Shown in pieces: positions 16,820 to 24,451 of a DNA stretch of 35,539 nucleotides; position 1 is the stretch's first letter; each line of letters begins with the position of its first letter. The stretch is from Verrucomicrobiota bacterium (GTDB taxonomy: Bacteria > Verrucomicrobiota > Verrucomicrobiia > Limisphaerales > SIBE01). The stretch lies in the NCBI GenBank assembly GCA_016871535.1, contig VHCZ01000036.1, positions 1 to 35,539 of the forward strand, given 5' to 3'. A program made the position numbers and the translations under genes. The notes under the pieces are model-generated. The model saw only the letters and a list, made by a program, of their open reading frames with translations. It was not told where the DNA came from and made no database searches.

Positions 16820-17742
16820 GGCAATTCCTCCTCGAACAGCGCGTCCGGCTGGTTGGATAACGCAGACGAAGAATGCCCTGGCAAATAGATGACGCGGCGA
16901 AAAACTTCAGGCGGATACGGATCCGGCTGATCCGGCGTTGGTTCTTCCGGCAACGGTTCGGCGCCCAGGCTCACTTCGACGCCCGCGGGGAGTTCCGGCG
17001 CGCTCCACGAATCCAGCCAGGCCGCGCCGTTCCAGTATCGGAAGCGGAGATAGCGGAATTGATCGATCGTCATGGGGGCACGCCGCGCCGCGGCCGCGTT
17101 GGTGGACGACAAGTCAGTTTCCTCCACCAGTTCAACGGGTCGGTGCAGCAACGGTTCTTCAGAACGCGTCAAACCGGAGACGTTCGTTTCACCAGGCGCG
17201 CGAAGCGCCGCGTAGCGAATCAACCGGAAAGGAGGGCCGGCCGCGGGCGCGACCTCCGGGGCATTTGTCCAACCTGCAAAGTTTGGCAGTTCAAGCCGCA
17301 CGAATTCCAGTGTCTCAGATGTGCCGGTGAGTCCGACCTGCATGGACTCGCAGCGTTGCGCGTTGCTCAGGTCAGCCGTCAGCCGATCCAGCAGCAGGCG
17401 CACGGCGGATATCTTCGATGTCTCATAGAAAAGCTGGACGCGCAGATTCGCGGCCTGCGTGTAGAAGAACAACACGACCGCGAGCATGCCCGCGGCGATG
17501 GCGACCGCCAGCAGCACCTCCAGCAAAGTGAACGCGCGAGTGCCTTCCCATGGACCTGCCGGTAGGGCGAGGCTGTCCCCAGCGAGCCGGTCGGGACGTG
17601 TTCCAAGCACGTGGAGCGGCTCGCCGGGACGGACTCGCCCTACCGGCGACCGGTTCGTGGGCCGAGTGCTTGGTTCCGAGACCCAGGGACCTTCCCATGA
17701 ACGGTCCGGGCATGTTCCAAACTCTTTTAGTTCAATGTCCAT
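16816..17742 (-). CDS. gspJ: Minor pseudopilin GspJ with an in-frame palindromic insertion
   Basis: A 308-residue type IV pilin-like protein. The prepilin signal is 'TRA-FTLLEVLLAVAIAAGM', with cleavage expected before Phe71, Glu at +5, and Ala where Gly is usual. The C-terminal domain carries 'FRYLRFRYWNGAAWLDSWS', a pattern common in GspJ. It would sit at the tip of the pseudopilus. The 70-residue leader is unusually long. Residues ~16-64 ('SEPSTRPTNRSPVGRV' to 'ALPAGPWEG') are encoded by a palindromic element that matches the 138-bp tandem unit at 1-1240, read in one of its two open frames. A 5' spacing of 14 nt to gspI and a 4-nt overlap with gspK place it in the operon. Whether the prepilin peptidase can process such a leader is unknown. 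Confidence 0.87.
   Translation of the reverse strand: MDIELKEFGTCPDRSWEGPWVSEPSTRPTNRSPVGRVRPGEPLHVLGTRPDRLAGDSLALPAGPWEGTRAFTLLEVLLAVAIAAGMLAVVLFFYTQAANLRVQLFYETSKISAVRLLLDRLTADLSNAQRCESMQVGLTGTSETLEFVRLELPNFAGWTNAPEVAPAAGPPFRLIRYAALRAPGETNVSGLTRSEEPLLHRPVELVEETDLSSTNAAAARRAPMTIDQFRYLRFRYWNGAAWLDSWSAPELPAGVEVSLGAEPLPEEPTPDQPDPYPPEVFRRVIYLPGHSSSALSNQPDALFEEELP
17544..17699. repeat. Core A element inserted in frame in the gspJ leader
   Basis: Direct repeats 'cttcccatg' lie at 17544-17552 and 17691-17699, 147 bp apart (49 codons). The palindromic core runs from 'ggtagggcgag' (17561-17571) to 'ctcgccctacc' (17634-17644), the same core as in the tandem array. Confidence 0.88.
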
Positions 17743-17756
17743 TCCATGATTCGATT

Positions 17757-18266
17757 TCAGAATGGCAAAGCGGGAATCGACCGATCGTCCAGCGTCGCAG
17801 GCGGACTGTTGGTCGAGGGTGTCAACGCGCCGGCGGGGTGCGGGACGATGAACTGAGTCAACCGCCGCACGATGGGCCGGGTATCATGGCGCACGATGAC
17901 CTCCACGTTGCGCAGCGGCAGGCCGCTCTCGGAGGCATCGTCGATCGGCGAAACTTGAATTTGCCAGGTCCACATTTGAAAGGACGCCTCAAACGGTTCC
18001 GGTCCGGCCGACTCGACCGGCTTGATCCCCATCTGTAATTCGGACAAAAGCGAAATCGCAAGGTTGCTGGCGTGAACATTCAAACGCAACCGCTCGGTTT
18101 CCTGGACCGAAGCGTTGAGTCCGCCCGTGATGACGGTGGCGGCGAGGACAAAGAAAGACAGAGCCAGGACAACCTCCAGCAGCACGGACGCGTTATTCGT
18201 GGACCTCGCTGCGGGAATGGGTCGTGGCCATCGTGATCTGGAGGTTTTGGCGGAGACGCAACGCAC
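17757..18266 (-). CDS. gspI: Minor pseudopilin GspI
   Basis: A 169-residue pseudopilin. After a 26-residue basic leader comes 'SVLLEVVLALSFFVLAATVI', with Glu at +5 of the mature protein and Ala26 before the cleavage site in place of Gly. 'NLAISLLSELQMGI' and a beta-rich C-terminus ('LRNVEVIVRHDTRPIVRRL') fit GspI. It would start the tip complex with GspJ and GspK, which are encoded directly downstream. Gaps of 20 nt to gspH and 14 nt to gspJ indicate one transcript. The assignment to GspI over another minor pseudopilin rests on gene order and size. Confidence 0.8.
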   Translation of the reverse strand: MRCVSAKTSRSRWPRPIPAARSTNNASVLLEVVLALSFFVLAATVITGGLNASVQETERLRLNVHASNLAISLLSELQMGIKPVESAGPEPFEASFQMWTWQIQVSPIDDASESGLPLRNVEVIVRHDTRPIVRRLTQFIVPHPAGALTPSTNSPPATLDDRSIPALPF

Positions 18267-18286
18267 TGAACCACCACGACGGGCCG

Positions 18287-18973
18287 TTACTCAGCCACGG
18301 TCAAGCTGGAGTCTTGAATTCGCTTGTGACCATCCGCCTCGCTCTCTCCTTTGCTGTCGGAGGTCACTTCACGACAAATGAGTCCGGTCAATCCCAGCAC
18401 CCGCACGGTGACGCGCCGGTCGTCGTCGCCATCGCGCGCCGCCAGAACAATCTCCGCGGAGTCGCTCGACCCGTCCGGATTGAAGGTGATGGGCGTGGAT
18501 TCCGCTGCCAAGGCCCATTCATCGCCTTCTTCGATCGTGCTGGGGGCGGACGCGTCGGGCGCAGAGGAAGTGTCGCTGGAGTCGAGCAGCCGAATTTGCT
18601 CCACGCTCACGTGTTCGCCGAATCCGTCGAGCTCCCACTTCGCGCTGGAAAGGTCCTGAAAAACTTCCGGTTCGTCGAGCGGTTCCGGCTCCCATAAGAC
18701 GCGGACGGGCTTGTGCGGTTCGGTGGTCTGCGCCTCTTGTGTAAAAGCCACGCGGACGCGCCGGCCCGTGTTCGCCGCTTCCGCGCGCGCAAACCTCAGA
18801 ATGCTCTCCAGGCGCACGGCTCCCTGGTCGAGATTACATCCGCGGCTGGTGGGGCCCAAACTCACAATCGCCGCCCCCAAAAAGAGCATGAAAAGCGAAG
18901 CCGCCAGCAGCGTTTCGAGCAGCGTGAATCCGCGGCGAGAGCATCCCGGGTTTTTGCTGGTGCGAGTTATCAT
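18287..18973 (-). CDS. gspH: Minor pseudopilin GspH
   Basis: A 228-residue pseudopilin with the prepilin motif 'SRRG-FTLLETLLAASLFML' (Gly15, Phe16, Glu at +5). A GspH/FimT-like domain with 'LESILRFARAEAANTGRRVR' and 'ITFNPDGSSDSAEIVLAAR' follows, the latter resembling the 'F.p.G....i.l' segment common in GspH. The protein would join the pseudopilus shaft to its tip. It lies between gspG (22-nt gap) and gspI (20-nt gap), the canonical order. Confidence 0.85.
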   Translation of the reverse strand: MITRTSKNPGCSRRGFTLLETLLAASLFMLFLGAAIVSLGPTSRGCNLDQGAVRLESILRFARAEAANTGRRVRVAFTQEAQTTEPHKPVRVLWEPEPLDEPEVFQDLSSAKWELDGFGEHVSVEQIRLLDSSDTSSAPDASAPSTIEEGDEWALAAESTPITFNPDGSSDSAEIVLAARDGDDDRRVTVRVLGLTGLICREVTSDSKGESEADGHKRIQDSSLTVAE

Positions 18974-18995
18974 TTATTCGCGGGGAGCAGGCCGC

Positions 18996-19514
18996 TTACT
19001 GTTCCAACACCGTCTTGGAGTCCTTGGTCGTGTCGGACTCCTCGGCGAGTTTGACGTCATCCTCGGTGTCCGGTTGGCCATCGGGACCGACGGAATAGAG
19101 TTTGTAATCTGGCGCAGAAGCCTCGGTTTTTTGGCTGCTATCGATCAGTTCGTAACGAATCTTGAATCCCCACGCGTCGTCCATTTTCGTGCCGGGCTTC
19201 AGGTAAGGGCCCTGCCATTTTTCAGCGAGCCGCTCATTTTCAAAGGTGGGCTTCACCAGCAACGCGCCGAGGCCGCCCTGGTCTTCGGTCGGGTAGGAAC
19301 CGATGTTCAAGCGGTAAGTGTCGAGCGCGGTCTGAATCTGCGTGAGCAGCAACCGGGTGGTGTTTTTCTCCGCGCCCTTTTGCTGCGGCAAAACAAAAAC
19401 CACGAGCGCTCCCGCGAGCATCAGAATGATGACAATCACCAGGAGCACTTCAATGAGCGTAAAGCCGGCGCCTGACGCGCGGCCGTAGCCTCTGTTCTTT
19501 GAACGCAAAATCAT
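18996..19514 (-). CDS. gspG: Major pseudopilin GspG
   Basis: A 172-residue protein with the prepilin signal 'GAG-FTLIEVLLVIVIILML' (cleavage after Gly17, Glu at +5). The characteristic GspG body includes 'YRLNIGSYPTEDQGGLGALL' and 'YLKPGTKMDDAWGFKIRYEL'. It ends in an acidic loop 'GPDGQPDTEDDV', which in GspG binds calcium. It polymerises to form the pseudopilus that drives substrate through the secretin. The tail beyond the calcium loop ('KLAEESDTTKDSKTVLEQ') is longer than usual. A gap of about 760 bp separates it from gspF, so it may have its own promoter. Confidence 0.94.
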   Translation of the reverse strand: MILRSKNRGYGRASGAGFTLIEVLLVIVIILMLAGALVVFVLPQQKGAEKNTTRLLLTQIQTALDTYRLNIGSYPTEDQGGLGALLVKPTFENERLAEKWQGPYLKPGTKMDDAWGFKIRYELIDSSQKTEASAPDYKLYSVGPDGQPDTEDDVKLAEESDTTKDSKTVLEQ

Positions 19515-19555
19515 ATTGCTTCAGTTCTTACGTCATGGTTCGGACGAACTTGGGA

Positions 19556-19577
19556 ACGACAAAATTCAATTTGTCGT
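19556..19577. promoter_or_regulatory. Perfect dyad upstream of gspG
   Basis: Arms 'acgacaaa' and 'tttgtcgt' with a 6-nt spacer lie about 42 nt before the gspG start. It could be an operator or an mRNA hairpin in the gspG leader; no T-run follows on either strand. Confidence 0.4.
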
Positions 19578-19738
19578 CCTTCCAGATCGTGGCAAGCGTC
19601 GCGGGAAAGCGCGAATGCGCCGACGTTGTCCGATCTTGCTTCCTGCGCGCCAACTTTTGTCGTCCGTCACTTTCCTTCCTGCGTGAATGAGTCCGACCAC
19701 ACTGGCCCTCCGCAGTCCACGCTCCAGCGCGCTCGCCT

Positions 19739-19767
19739 ACTGTAGCAGCACTTTGAGCCAACACCAA
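19739..19767 (-). promoter_or_regulatory. Possible sigma70-type promoter for gspG-K
   Basis: On the minus strand TTGGTG (19762-19767) and TACAGT (19739-19744) are 17 nt apart. The leader to gspG would be about 220 nt. The match is moderate and could be chance. Confidence 0.3.
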
Positions 19768-19810
19768 ACGCGATTTTTGGGTTTTTTTCGCGCGGGTCAA
19801 AACTGCGGCC

Positions 19811-20167
19811 CTACACAATGCGCGATCCAAATCCGACTTGTTGAAGGGACCTCGTATTCAGGCCTTGGGTGGGATCGTGGGCGGCTTGCGGCGCGCGCGT
19901 CGGAAGCCTGGGTAACGGCACTTGAGCGTTCTTATGAATGCATCGCGACTCAGAGCTGGATGTTTTGCTCAAAACATCTGCCACCAGATCTTGAAAAGTG
20001 CGGGCGTAATGTGTTCGTTCGGCCGGCGGCGCGTTTTCCAGATTGTAGAGCGCCTCCAGCAGTCGCGCCAGTTCAGGACTCACCGAAGACCTCATGAAGA
20101 GGATGGCCTCGGCTCGTCCTGTCGGCATCGGCGGGCTATGCCAGAGGAGTAGTTTGTCCCGAAGCAC
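19811..20167 (-). CDS. Hypothetical protein or decayed gene between gspF and gspG
   Basis: An open frame of 118 codons from a GTG. The middle part ('SPELARLLEALYNLENAPPAERTHYARTFQDLVADVLSK') looks protein-like and has G/C-rich third positions. A second coding-like fragment lies just upstream in another frame (about 20150-20220, 'VKEALTIEVTPGFVDRLNR'), so a frameshifted older gene is possible. I recognise no family. The remaining gap (19515-19810) holds the dyad and promoter candidates listed separately and no convincing gene. Confidence 0.3.
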   Translation of the reverse strand: MLRDKLLLWHSPPMPTGRAEAILFMRSSVSPELARLLEALYNLENAPPAERTHYARTFQDLVADVLSKTSSSESRCIHKNAQVPLPRLPTRAPQAAHDPTQGLNTRSLQQVGFGSRIV

Positions 20168-20277
20168 CTGTTGAGCCGGTCCACAAAACCCGGAGTCACT
20201 TCGATGGTCAAAGCCTCTTTCACACTGTCACTATGGCTTGAGCGATTGAGCGGGTCAACCACCGAGCGAATCGTCGG

Positions 20278-21486
20278 CTACTTCACCGTGAGCGTGCTCG
20301 CCATCGTGAAAATCGGGAGCAACAAACCCAGCGCCAAAAAACCGATCGCCCCCGCGACACCGCAAAGAATGAGCGGTTCGACCAATCGCACGGCCTGGTC
20401 CACCTGGCGATTCGTCCGGCGCTCGACCGTGTCCGCGATGTGCAGCAGGACTTTTTCCAATTGGTTGGATTCTTCCGCCACGGTGATCATGGCGATGATT
20501 TGTTCCGGGAACAATCCACCCGCGCGGAGCGGTTCCGTCAACGGTTTGCCCGCGCGAACATTCTCCGCCGCGGCCGCGATCCGGTCCGCCAGCAGCGGCG
20601 ACCCGGTCGAGTCTTTGCTGATGCTCAACGCCTGGAGCATCGGAACGCCATTGGCCAGCATCGTGCCGAGAATCCGGCAGAAGCGCGTGATGGCCACCAT
20701 GCGCAACGCCACGCCCACCACCGGAAGCTTCAGGCGCCGTTCCTCGATCCAGCGTTTGCCGGTCTCACTTTTCAGGCCGGACCAAAGCAGGGCGCACGCG
20801 CCGGCCAGCGCCGTCAGGATCAGATACCAGAATCCACGCACCCCATGGCTTAACGCGAACAACAGGCGCGTAGGAAGACTTTGATGAACGCCGCTCAACA
20901 GCGGCTCAAAGCGCGGAACGAAAAAGATCAGCGCACCGATCAAGACCGCGAGTCCGACGGCGGTCAGGAGAGCCGGGTAAATCATCGCGCCCAGAACTTT
21001 GCTCCGGAGTTCGTCCAGCCGCTCGAGGAATTGCGACAAACTGCGCAGGACGTCCTCCAGAAAGCTGGCTCTTTCTCCGGCTTGCACCATTGCCGTGTGC
21101 AGCGCCGGGAAAACCTGTTCGTGTTCCCGCATCGCCGCCGTGAGCGATTTGCCGTCCGCAACCGAAGCGCGAATTTCCTTCAACACTCCCCGCAGCCGCA
21201 CATTGACCGTGGATTTGGCGAGCGAATCCAGCGCGCGGAGCAACGGCACGCCGGAGCCGATCAAATCCGCCAGTTGTCCGTACATCACCCCGACGTCCCG
21301 CGTGGAGATGCGCCGGCGTTTGGTTTGTTGTTTTCGTGCCGCCGTGCCAGAAACGTCCGAGACAGAGACGGGAAACAAGTTCTTTTCATCGAGAAACCGC
21401 AGCACGGCCGCTTCGCTTTCCGCGTCGATCAGGCCGGTGATCTTCTCACCTTGATCGGTCCGAGCCGTGTAGCGGAATTCACTCAT
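20278..21486 (-). CDS. gspF: Inner-membrane platform protein GspF
   Basis: A 402-residue protein starting 'MSEFRYTARTDQGEKITGLI', with the usual N-terminal beta-region. Two T2SSF domains follow: first half 'GVMYGQLADLIGSGVPLLRAL', second half 'RFCRILGTMLANGVPMLQAL'. Membrane segments appear at about residues 170-200 ('IYPALLTAVGLAVLIGALIF'), 220-245 and at the C-terminus ('LCGVAGAIGFLALGLLLPIF'). The length is normal for GspF/PilC. It is the polytopic platform on which GspE drives pseudopilin assembly. The start lies 7 nt past the gspE stop, so the pair is co-transcribed. Confidence 0.95.
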   Translation of the reverse strand: MSEFRYTARTDQGEKITGLIDAESEAAVLRFLDEKNLFPVSVSDVSGTAARKQQTKRRRISTRDVGVMYGQLADLIGSGVPLLRALDSLAKSTVNVRLRGVLKEIRASVADGKSLTAAMREHEQVFPALHTAMVQAGERASFLEDVLRSLSQFLERLDELRSKVLGAMIYPALLTAVGLAVLIGALIFFVPRFEPLLSGVHQSLPTRLLFALSHGVRGFWYLILTALAGACALLWSGLKSETGKRWIEERRLKLPVVGVALRMVAITRFCRILGTMLANGVPMLQALSISKDSTGSPLLADRIAAAAENVRAGKPLTEPLRAGGLFPEQIIAMITVAEESNQLEKVLLHIADTVERRTNRQVDQAVRLVEPLILCGVAGAIGFLALGLLLPIFTMASTLTVK

Positions 21487-21493
21487 CGTACCT

Positions 21494-23161
21494 TCATACC
21501 GCCGTGCAGGTGACCACTTCTTCCGGCGTCGTAAGGCCGCGGCGCACTTTAAGCCAGCCGTCCTCGCGCAGGAGCCGCAGGCCGTTTGTCCGCGCGACGC
21601 GGATCAACTCCGAAACCGGCGCGCGGTCCATGATTTTTTCCGAAATGGCCTCTTTCACGACCATCAATTCGTAAAGACCGGTTCGTCCGCGATAGCCTGT
21701 TTGGCGGCAAGCCGCGCAGCCGGTTCCATGATGGATCAATTCTCCGGGCGTCGCTCCGAAATCCGCCGGGCAGGATGCGCTCGGCGGGCCGGCGGTTTTG
21801 CAGTGGGGGCAAATCTTGCGAACCAATCGTTGCGCCATCGCGCCGATCAACGTGCTGCTCACCAGGTAAGGTTCGATCCCCATGTCGATCAACCGCATCG
21901 GGGCCGACGCCGCATCGTTCGTGTGCAACGTGGACAGGACCAGGTGGCCGGTCAACGACGCCTGAATGGCTGCCCGTGCCGTCTCCAAATCCCGGATTTC
22001 GCCAATCATGACTACATCCGGATCATGCCGCAGAATCGCCCGCAACCCGCGCTCGAAGGTCATGCCCACGCGTTGATCCACCGGGATTTGATTCACGCCT
22101 TGCAGGTGATATTCGACTGGATCTTCCACGGTCAGCACTTTGAGTTCGGGACCGATGATCGCGTTTAGAGCTGCGTAAAGGGTCGTGGTTTTTCCGCTGC
22201 CGGTCGGACCGGTGACGAGAATAATGCCGTGGGGCCGTTCGATGAGCGATTTGAATGCGCCGAATGTTTCTGGGTCCATCCCCAGGTCGGTCAAACTGAA
22301 CAGCACGCTCGCTTTGTCCAGAATGCGCATGACGATGCCTTCGCCAAAAAGCATCGGGATCACGCTCACGCGCACGTCGATCTGGCGGCCGCCGATCTGG
22401 AACTTGATCCGGCCATCCTGAGGCACGCGCTTTTCGGCGATGTTCAGGCTGGCGAGGATTTTGATGCGGCTGATGATCGCGGATTGGAATTGATGAATCT
22501 GCGGCGGCACGGACGCCGGCTGCAAAACGCCGTCGATCCGGTAACGAATGGAGAGTTCGTGTTCGTAAGGTTCGACGTGAATGTCGCTGGCCCGCTCATT
22601 GACGGCCTCGACGATGATTTCGTTCACCAGCTTGATCACGCTGGCTTCCTGCGCCAGCTCCAGGAGATCCTCGCTGCTTTCCGTGGTCTCGCGGACCACT
22701 TCCATCTCCCCGGTCCCCACCATCTCATCAATCGTGTCGCCGCCGACCCCGTAATGCGATTTGATGATTTTCTCGATCTCGTCCGTCGGCGCCAGCAAAG
22801 GCTGCACGTTCAGGCCCGTGAGCAGGCGGATGTCGTCGAACACGTTCATGTCAAACGCATCGCTGGTTGCAACACTGAGTGTGCCGTTCTGTTTGGAGAT
22901 CGGGACGAGGCGTTTGCGAAAGACGAATTTGGACGGAAGCGAGCGGAGCGTTTCAGAATCGATGGAGAGATCGGCGAGATTGGCCAGCGGGATGTCCAGA
23001 ATCTTTCCCGCCTCTTCCAACAAGCGGCTTTCGGTGATGAACCCCAACTGGACGAGGGCACGGTCCAGGCGCACGCCTTGCGTTCGATGCATGGCCTTGG
23101 CCTGGTCCAATTGCGCCGGCGTCAATAAGCCGTTTCCGAGCAATGTTTCCGCAATACTCAT
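21494..23161 (-). CDS. gspE: Assembly ATPase GspE (PilB type)
   Basis: A 555-residue cytoplasmic hexameric ATPase that powers pseudopilus assembly. The N-terminal MshEN-like domain (residues ~1-150, 'LLTPAQLDQAKAMHRTQGVR') binds the inner-membrane partner. Walker A 'GPTGSGKTTTL' is near residue 317. An Asp box with 'EDPVEY', a Walker B with 'DPDVVMIGEIRD', and a His box 'TGHLVLSTLHTNDAA' follow. Near the C-terminus a CxxC ... CxxC pair ('CPHC', 'CAAC') forms the zinc-binding element of GspE/PilB proteins. It is first in the cluster, with gspF 7 nt downstream. No clear Shine-Dalgarno sequence precedes the ATG. Confidence 0.96.
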   Translation of the reverse strand: MSIAETLLGNGLLTPAQLDQAKAMHRTQGVRLDRALVQLGFITESRLLEEAGKILDIPLANLADLSIDSETLRSLPSKFVFRKRLVPISKQNGTLSVATSDAFDMNVFDDIRLLTGLNVQPLLAPTDEIEKIIKSHYGVGGDTIDEMVGTGEMEVVRETTESSEDLLELAQEASVIKLVNEIIVEAVNERASDIHVEPYEHELSIRYRIDGVLQPASVPPQIHQFQSAIISRIKILASLNIAEKRVPQDGRIKFQIGGRQIDVRVSVIPMLFGEGIVMRILDKASVLFSLTDLGMDPETFGAFKSLIERPHGIILVTGPTGSGKTTTLYAALNAIIGPELKVLTVEDPVEYHLQGVNQIPVDQRVGMTFERGLRAILRHDPDVVMIGEIRDLETARAAIQASLTGHLVLSTLHTNDAASAPMRLIDMGIEPYLVSSTLIGAMAQRLVRKICPHCKTAGPPSASCPADFGATPGELIHHGTGCAACRQTGYRGRTGLYELMVVKEAISEKIMDRAPVSELIRVARTNGLRLLREDGWLKVRRGLTTPEEVVTCTAV

Positions 23162-23208
23162 CCGATGGGCCGCGTTGTTGAAGAAGACGCGAATCAGCAG
23201 TTCAACAG

Positions 23209-23238
23209 ATAATAGGGACTCCGCGGGTGCGGCGGCAA
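23209..23238 (-). promoter_or_regulatory. Possible promoter for gspEF
   Basis: On the minus strand TTGCCG (23233-23238) and TATTAT (23209-23214) are 18 nt apart, about 50 nt before the gspE start. The -10 match is good and the -35 match moderate. Confidence 0.4.
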
Positions 23239-23413
23239 TTCAAGTTTTCCGGGTAAAGTTCCGGCGGGGACAGCCGATATTCTCTGTGGCGATAGTCCGG
23301 CTGCACCCGACAGCAGCGGATGGCGAAGACCAGCACGAAGGTCACGGGGTAGCTTCGGGATGAAGTTTTGGGAAGTTTTGTGGTAAGCTACTATCGCTGC
23401 TGATTGCCACAAC

Positions 23414-23441
23414 GCCCGCTCGCAGGGAGAGCGGGCTTTTT
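23414..23441 (+). terminator. Rho-independent terminator
   Basis: A perfect 8-bp stem (gcccgctc / gagcgggc) with a 7-nt loop is followed by five T residues on the plus strand. No plus-strand gene is seen upstream of it; gspE, the nearest gene, runs the other way. Confidence 0.75.
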
Positions 23442-23576
23442 CGTTGAGCACACACCGGCCAACGGAGACGCCGCGGTGCAGAGAATTGGATTGGTGAGGT
23501 GAGTGGATTGGTGGGTTACTTCAATACTCTCAGAATCCAGCAATCCAATGATCCGTGTCCGCTTGAAGAAAGAGGT

Positions 23577-23599
23577 GGGAGGGCGAACCTCGCCCTCCC
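23577..23599. repeat. Perfect hairpin downstream of the tiny ORF pair
   Basis: Stem gggagggcga / tcgccctccc with a 3-nt loop. It lies about 60 nt beyond the stop of the minus-strand ORF at 23660 and is followed on that strand by a pyrimidine-rich tract. It may act as a weak terminator or be another copy of the 'agggcga' palindrome family. Confidence 0.5.
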
Positions 23600-23659
23600 G
23601 GTTCCCGATGAAGGCGGCGCAGACCAGGCGCCGCTATTGCTCCGAACCTTACCCGAAAG

Positions 23660-23785
23660 TCACTTCCTGCCAGCCAGACGCTCCAGGGTTGCCTTGACCG
23701 ATTGCAGGAGATGCAAACCCCGTTCGCGGTCACGCCGGACGACATCCTCGACCTGCTGCAGCGTCGTCACAATCGTCTCGATCAC
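23660..23785 (-). CDS. Tiny hypothetical protein, overlapping the preceding ORF
   Basis: Starting from the GTG whose last two bases form the upstream TGA stop (GTGA overlap), a 41-residue peptide results. It contains 'VIETIVTTLQQVEDVVRRDR' and a basic C-terminus, and looks like one amphipathic helix. Codons are G/C-rich at the third position. Alternatively, a single frameshift split one gene: the frame is open upstream of this GTG too, so 'ELKRKVIETIV' may have continued from the previous ORF. I do not recognise a family. Confidence 0.4.
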   Translation of the reverse strand: MIETIVTTLQQVEDVVRRDRERGLHLLQSVKATLERLAGRK

Positions 23786-24030
23786 TTTTCGTTTGAGTTC
23801 CTTTTCATGAAGGCAGTCTGCATCAACATCGAGGCGCCGGTGATGAAAAGGCTCTTCCCTTTCATTTCCATGACCTCCAGCGTCGGTTTGACGACGAAAT
23901 TTCTGGACTGCCAGGCAAATTCTATGACGTTCGCCTGATCGTTGGCTTTGAAGTGCGAAATGGCGTTCGCCTGAGGCAGGGTCTTCCGGACGTAGTCGGT
24001 CAGTTCGGTGAGGTTCTGAAAGTTTTGCAT
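23782..24030 (-). CDS. Small hypothetical protein
   Basis: An 82-residue ORF starting 'MQNFQNLTELTDYVRKTLPQ', with 'VIEFAWQSRNFVVKPTLEVM' and 'GKSLFITGASMLMQTAFMK'. Composition is balanced, third positions are G/C-rich, and no membrane segment or signal is obvious. It resembles a compact alpha/beta domain, but I cannot name a family. Its TGA overlaps the GTG of the next ORF, which points either to translational coupling or to a frameshift in one longer gene of about 125 residues. Confidence 0.55.
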   Translation of the reverse strand: MQNFQNLTELTDYVRKTLPQANAISHFKANDQANVIEFAWQSRNFVVKPTLEVMEMKGKSLFITGASMLMQTAFMKRNSNEK

Positions 24031-24451
24031 GGTCTCGGTCTATTAGTTCCACGGTGCTGTGGTGTTCAGGACGCCCTGATAAACAGCCCCGTGCAATCTC
24101 TGTGCCGAACGGTGTTCCTTGATTTCAGAAGTTTGGCTGGCTGGTCAAACTGAAGCTCTTTCTCCCAAGCTGTGTGGAATGCCCCTGTTTTTCGCCGAAA
24201 ACTGAAGGAAGTTTCCTGGAGATTTCCGACATGCAAACGAACCTCCTTCTTGAACCCATTCGAGCGCCGGCCTTTCCATGCCAAAAACCAAGACAGCCTT
24301 TGCCTCAAAAGCGGACATCTCAATGAAACCTCCGGGGGCGGCAAAGACCGTCAGCGACCCAACTCGGTGAGCGCCGGTGGAGCGAGGCTGCCGCCGAACT
24401 GCGCGTCGATGGCGATTGGCTCGGCAGGAGCCTCTGCCCAACCGTGGTTCG
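24031..24451. other. Gap without a supported gene
   Basis: Several frames stay open across this stretch but none shows a start signal or a recognisable domain. From about 24385 the sequence ('gagcgaggctgccgccgaac' onward, then 'ggctcggcaggagcctctgc') is partly self-complementary and looks like another dispersed repeat leading into the inverted-repeat element. Confidence 0.4.
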
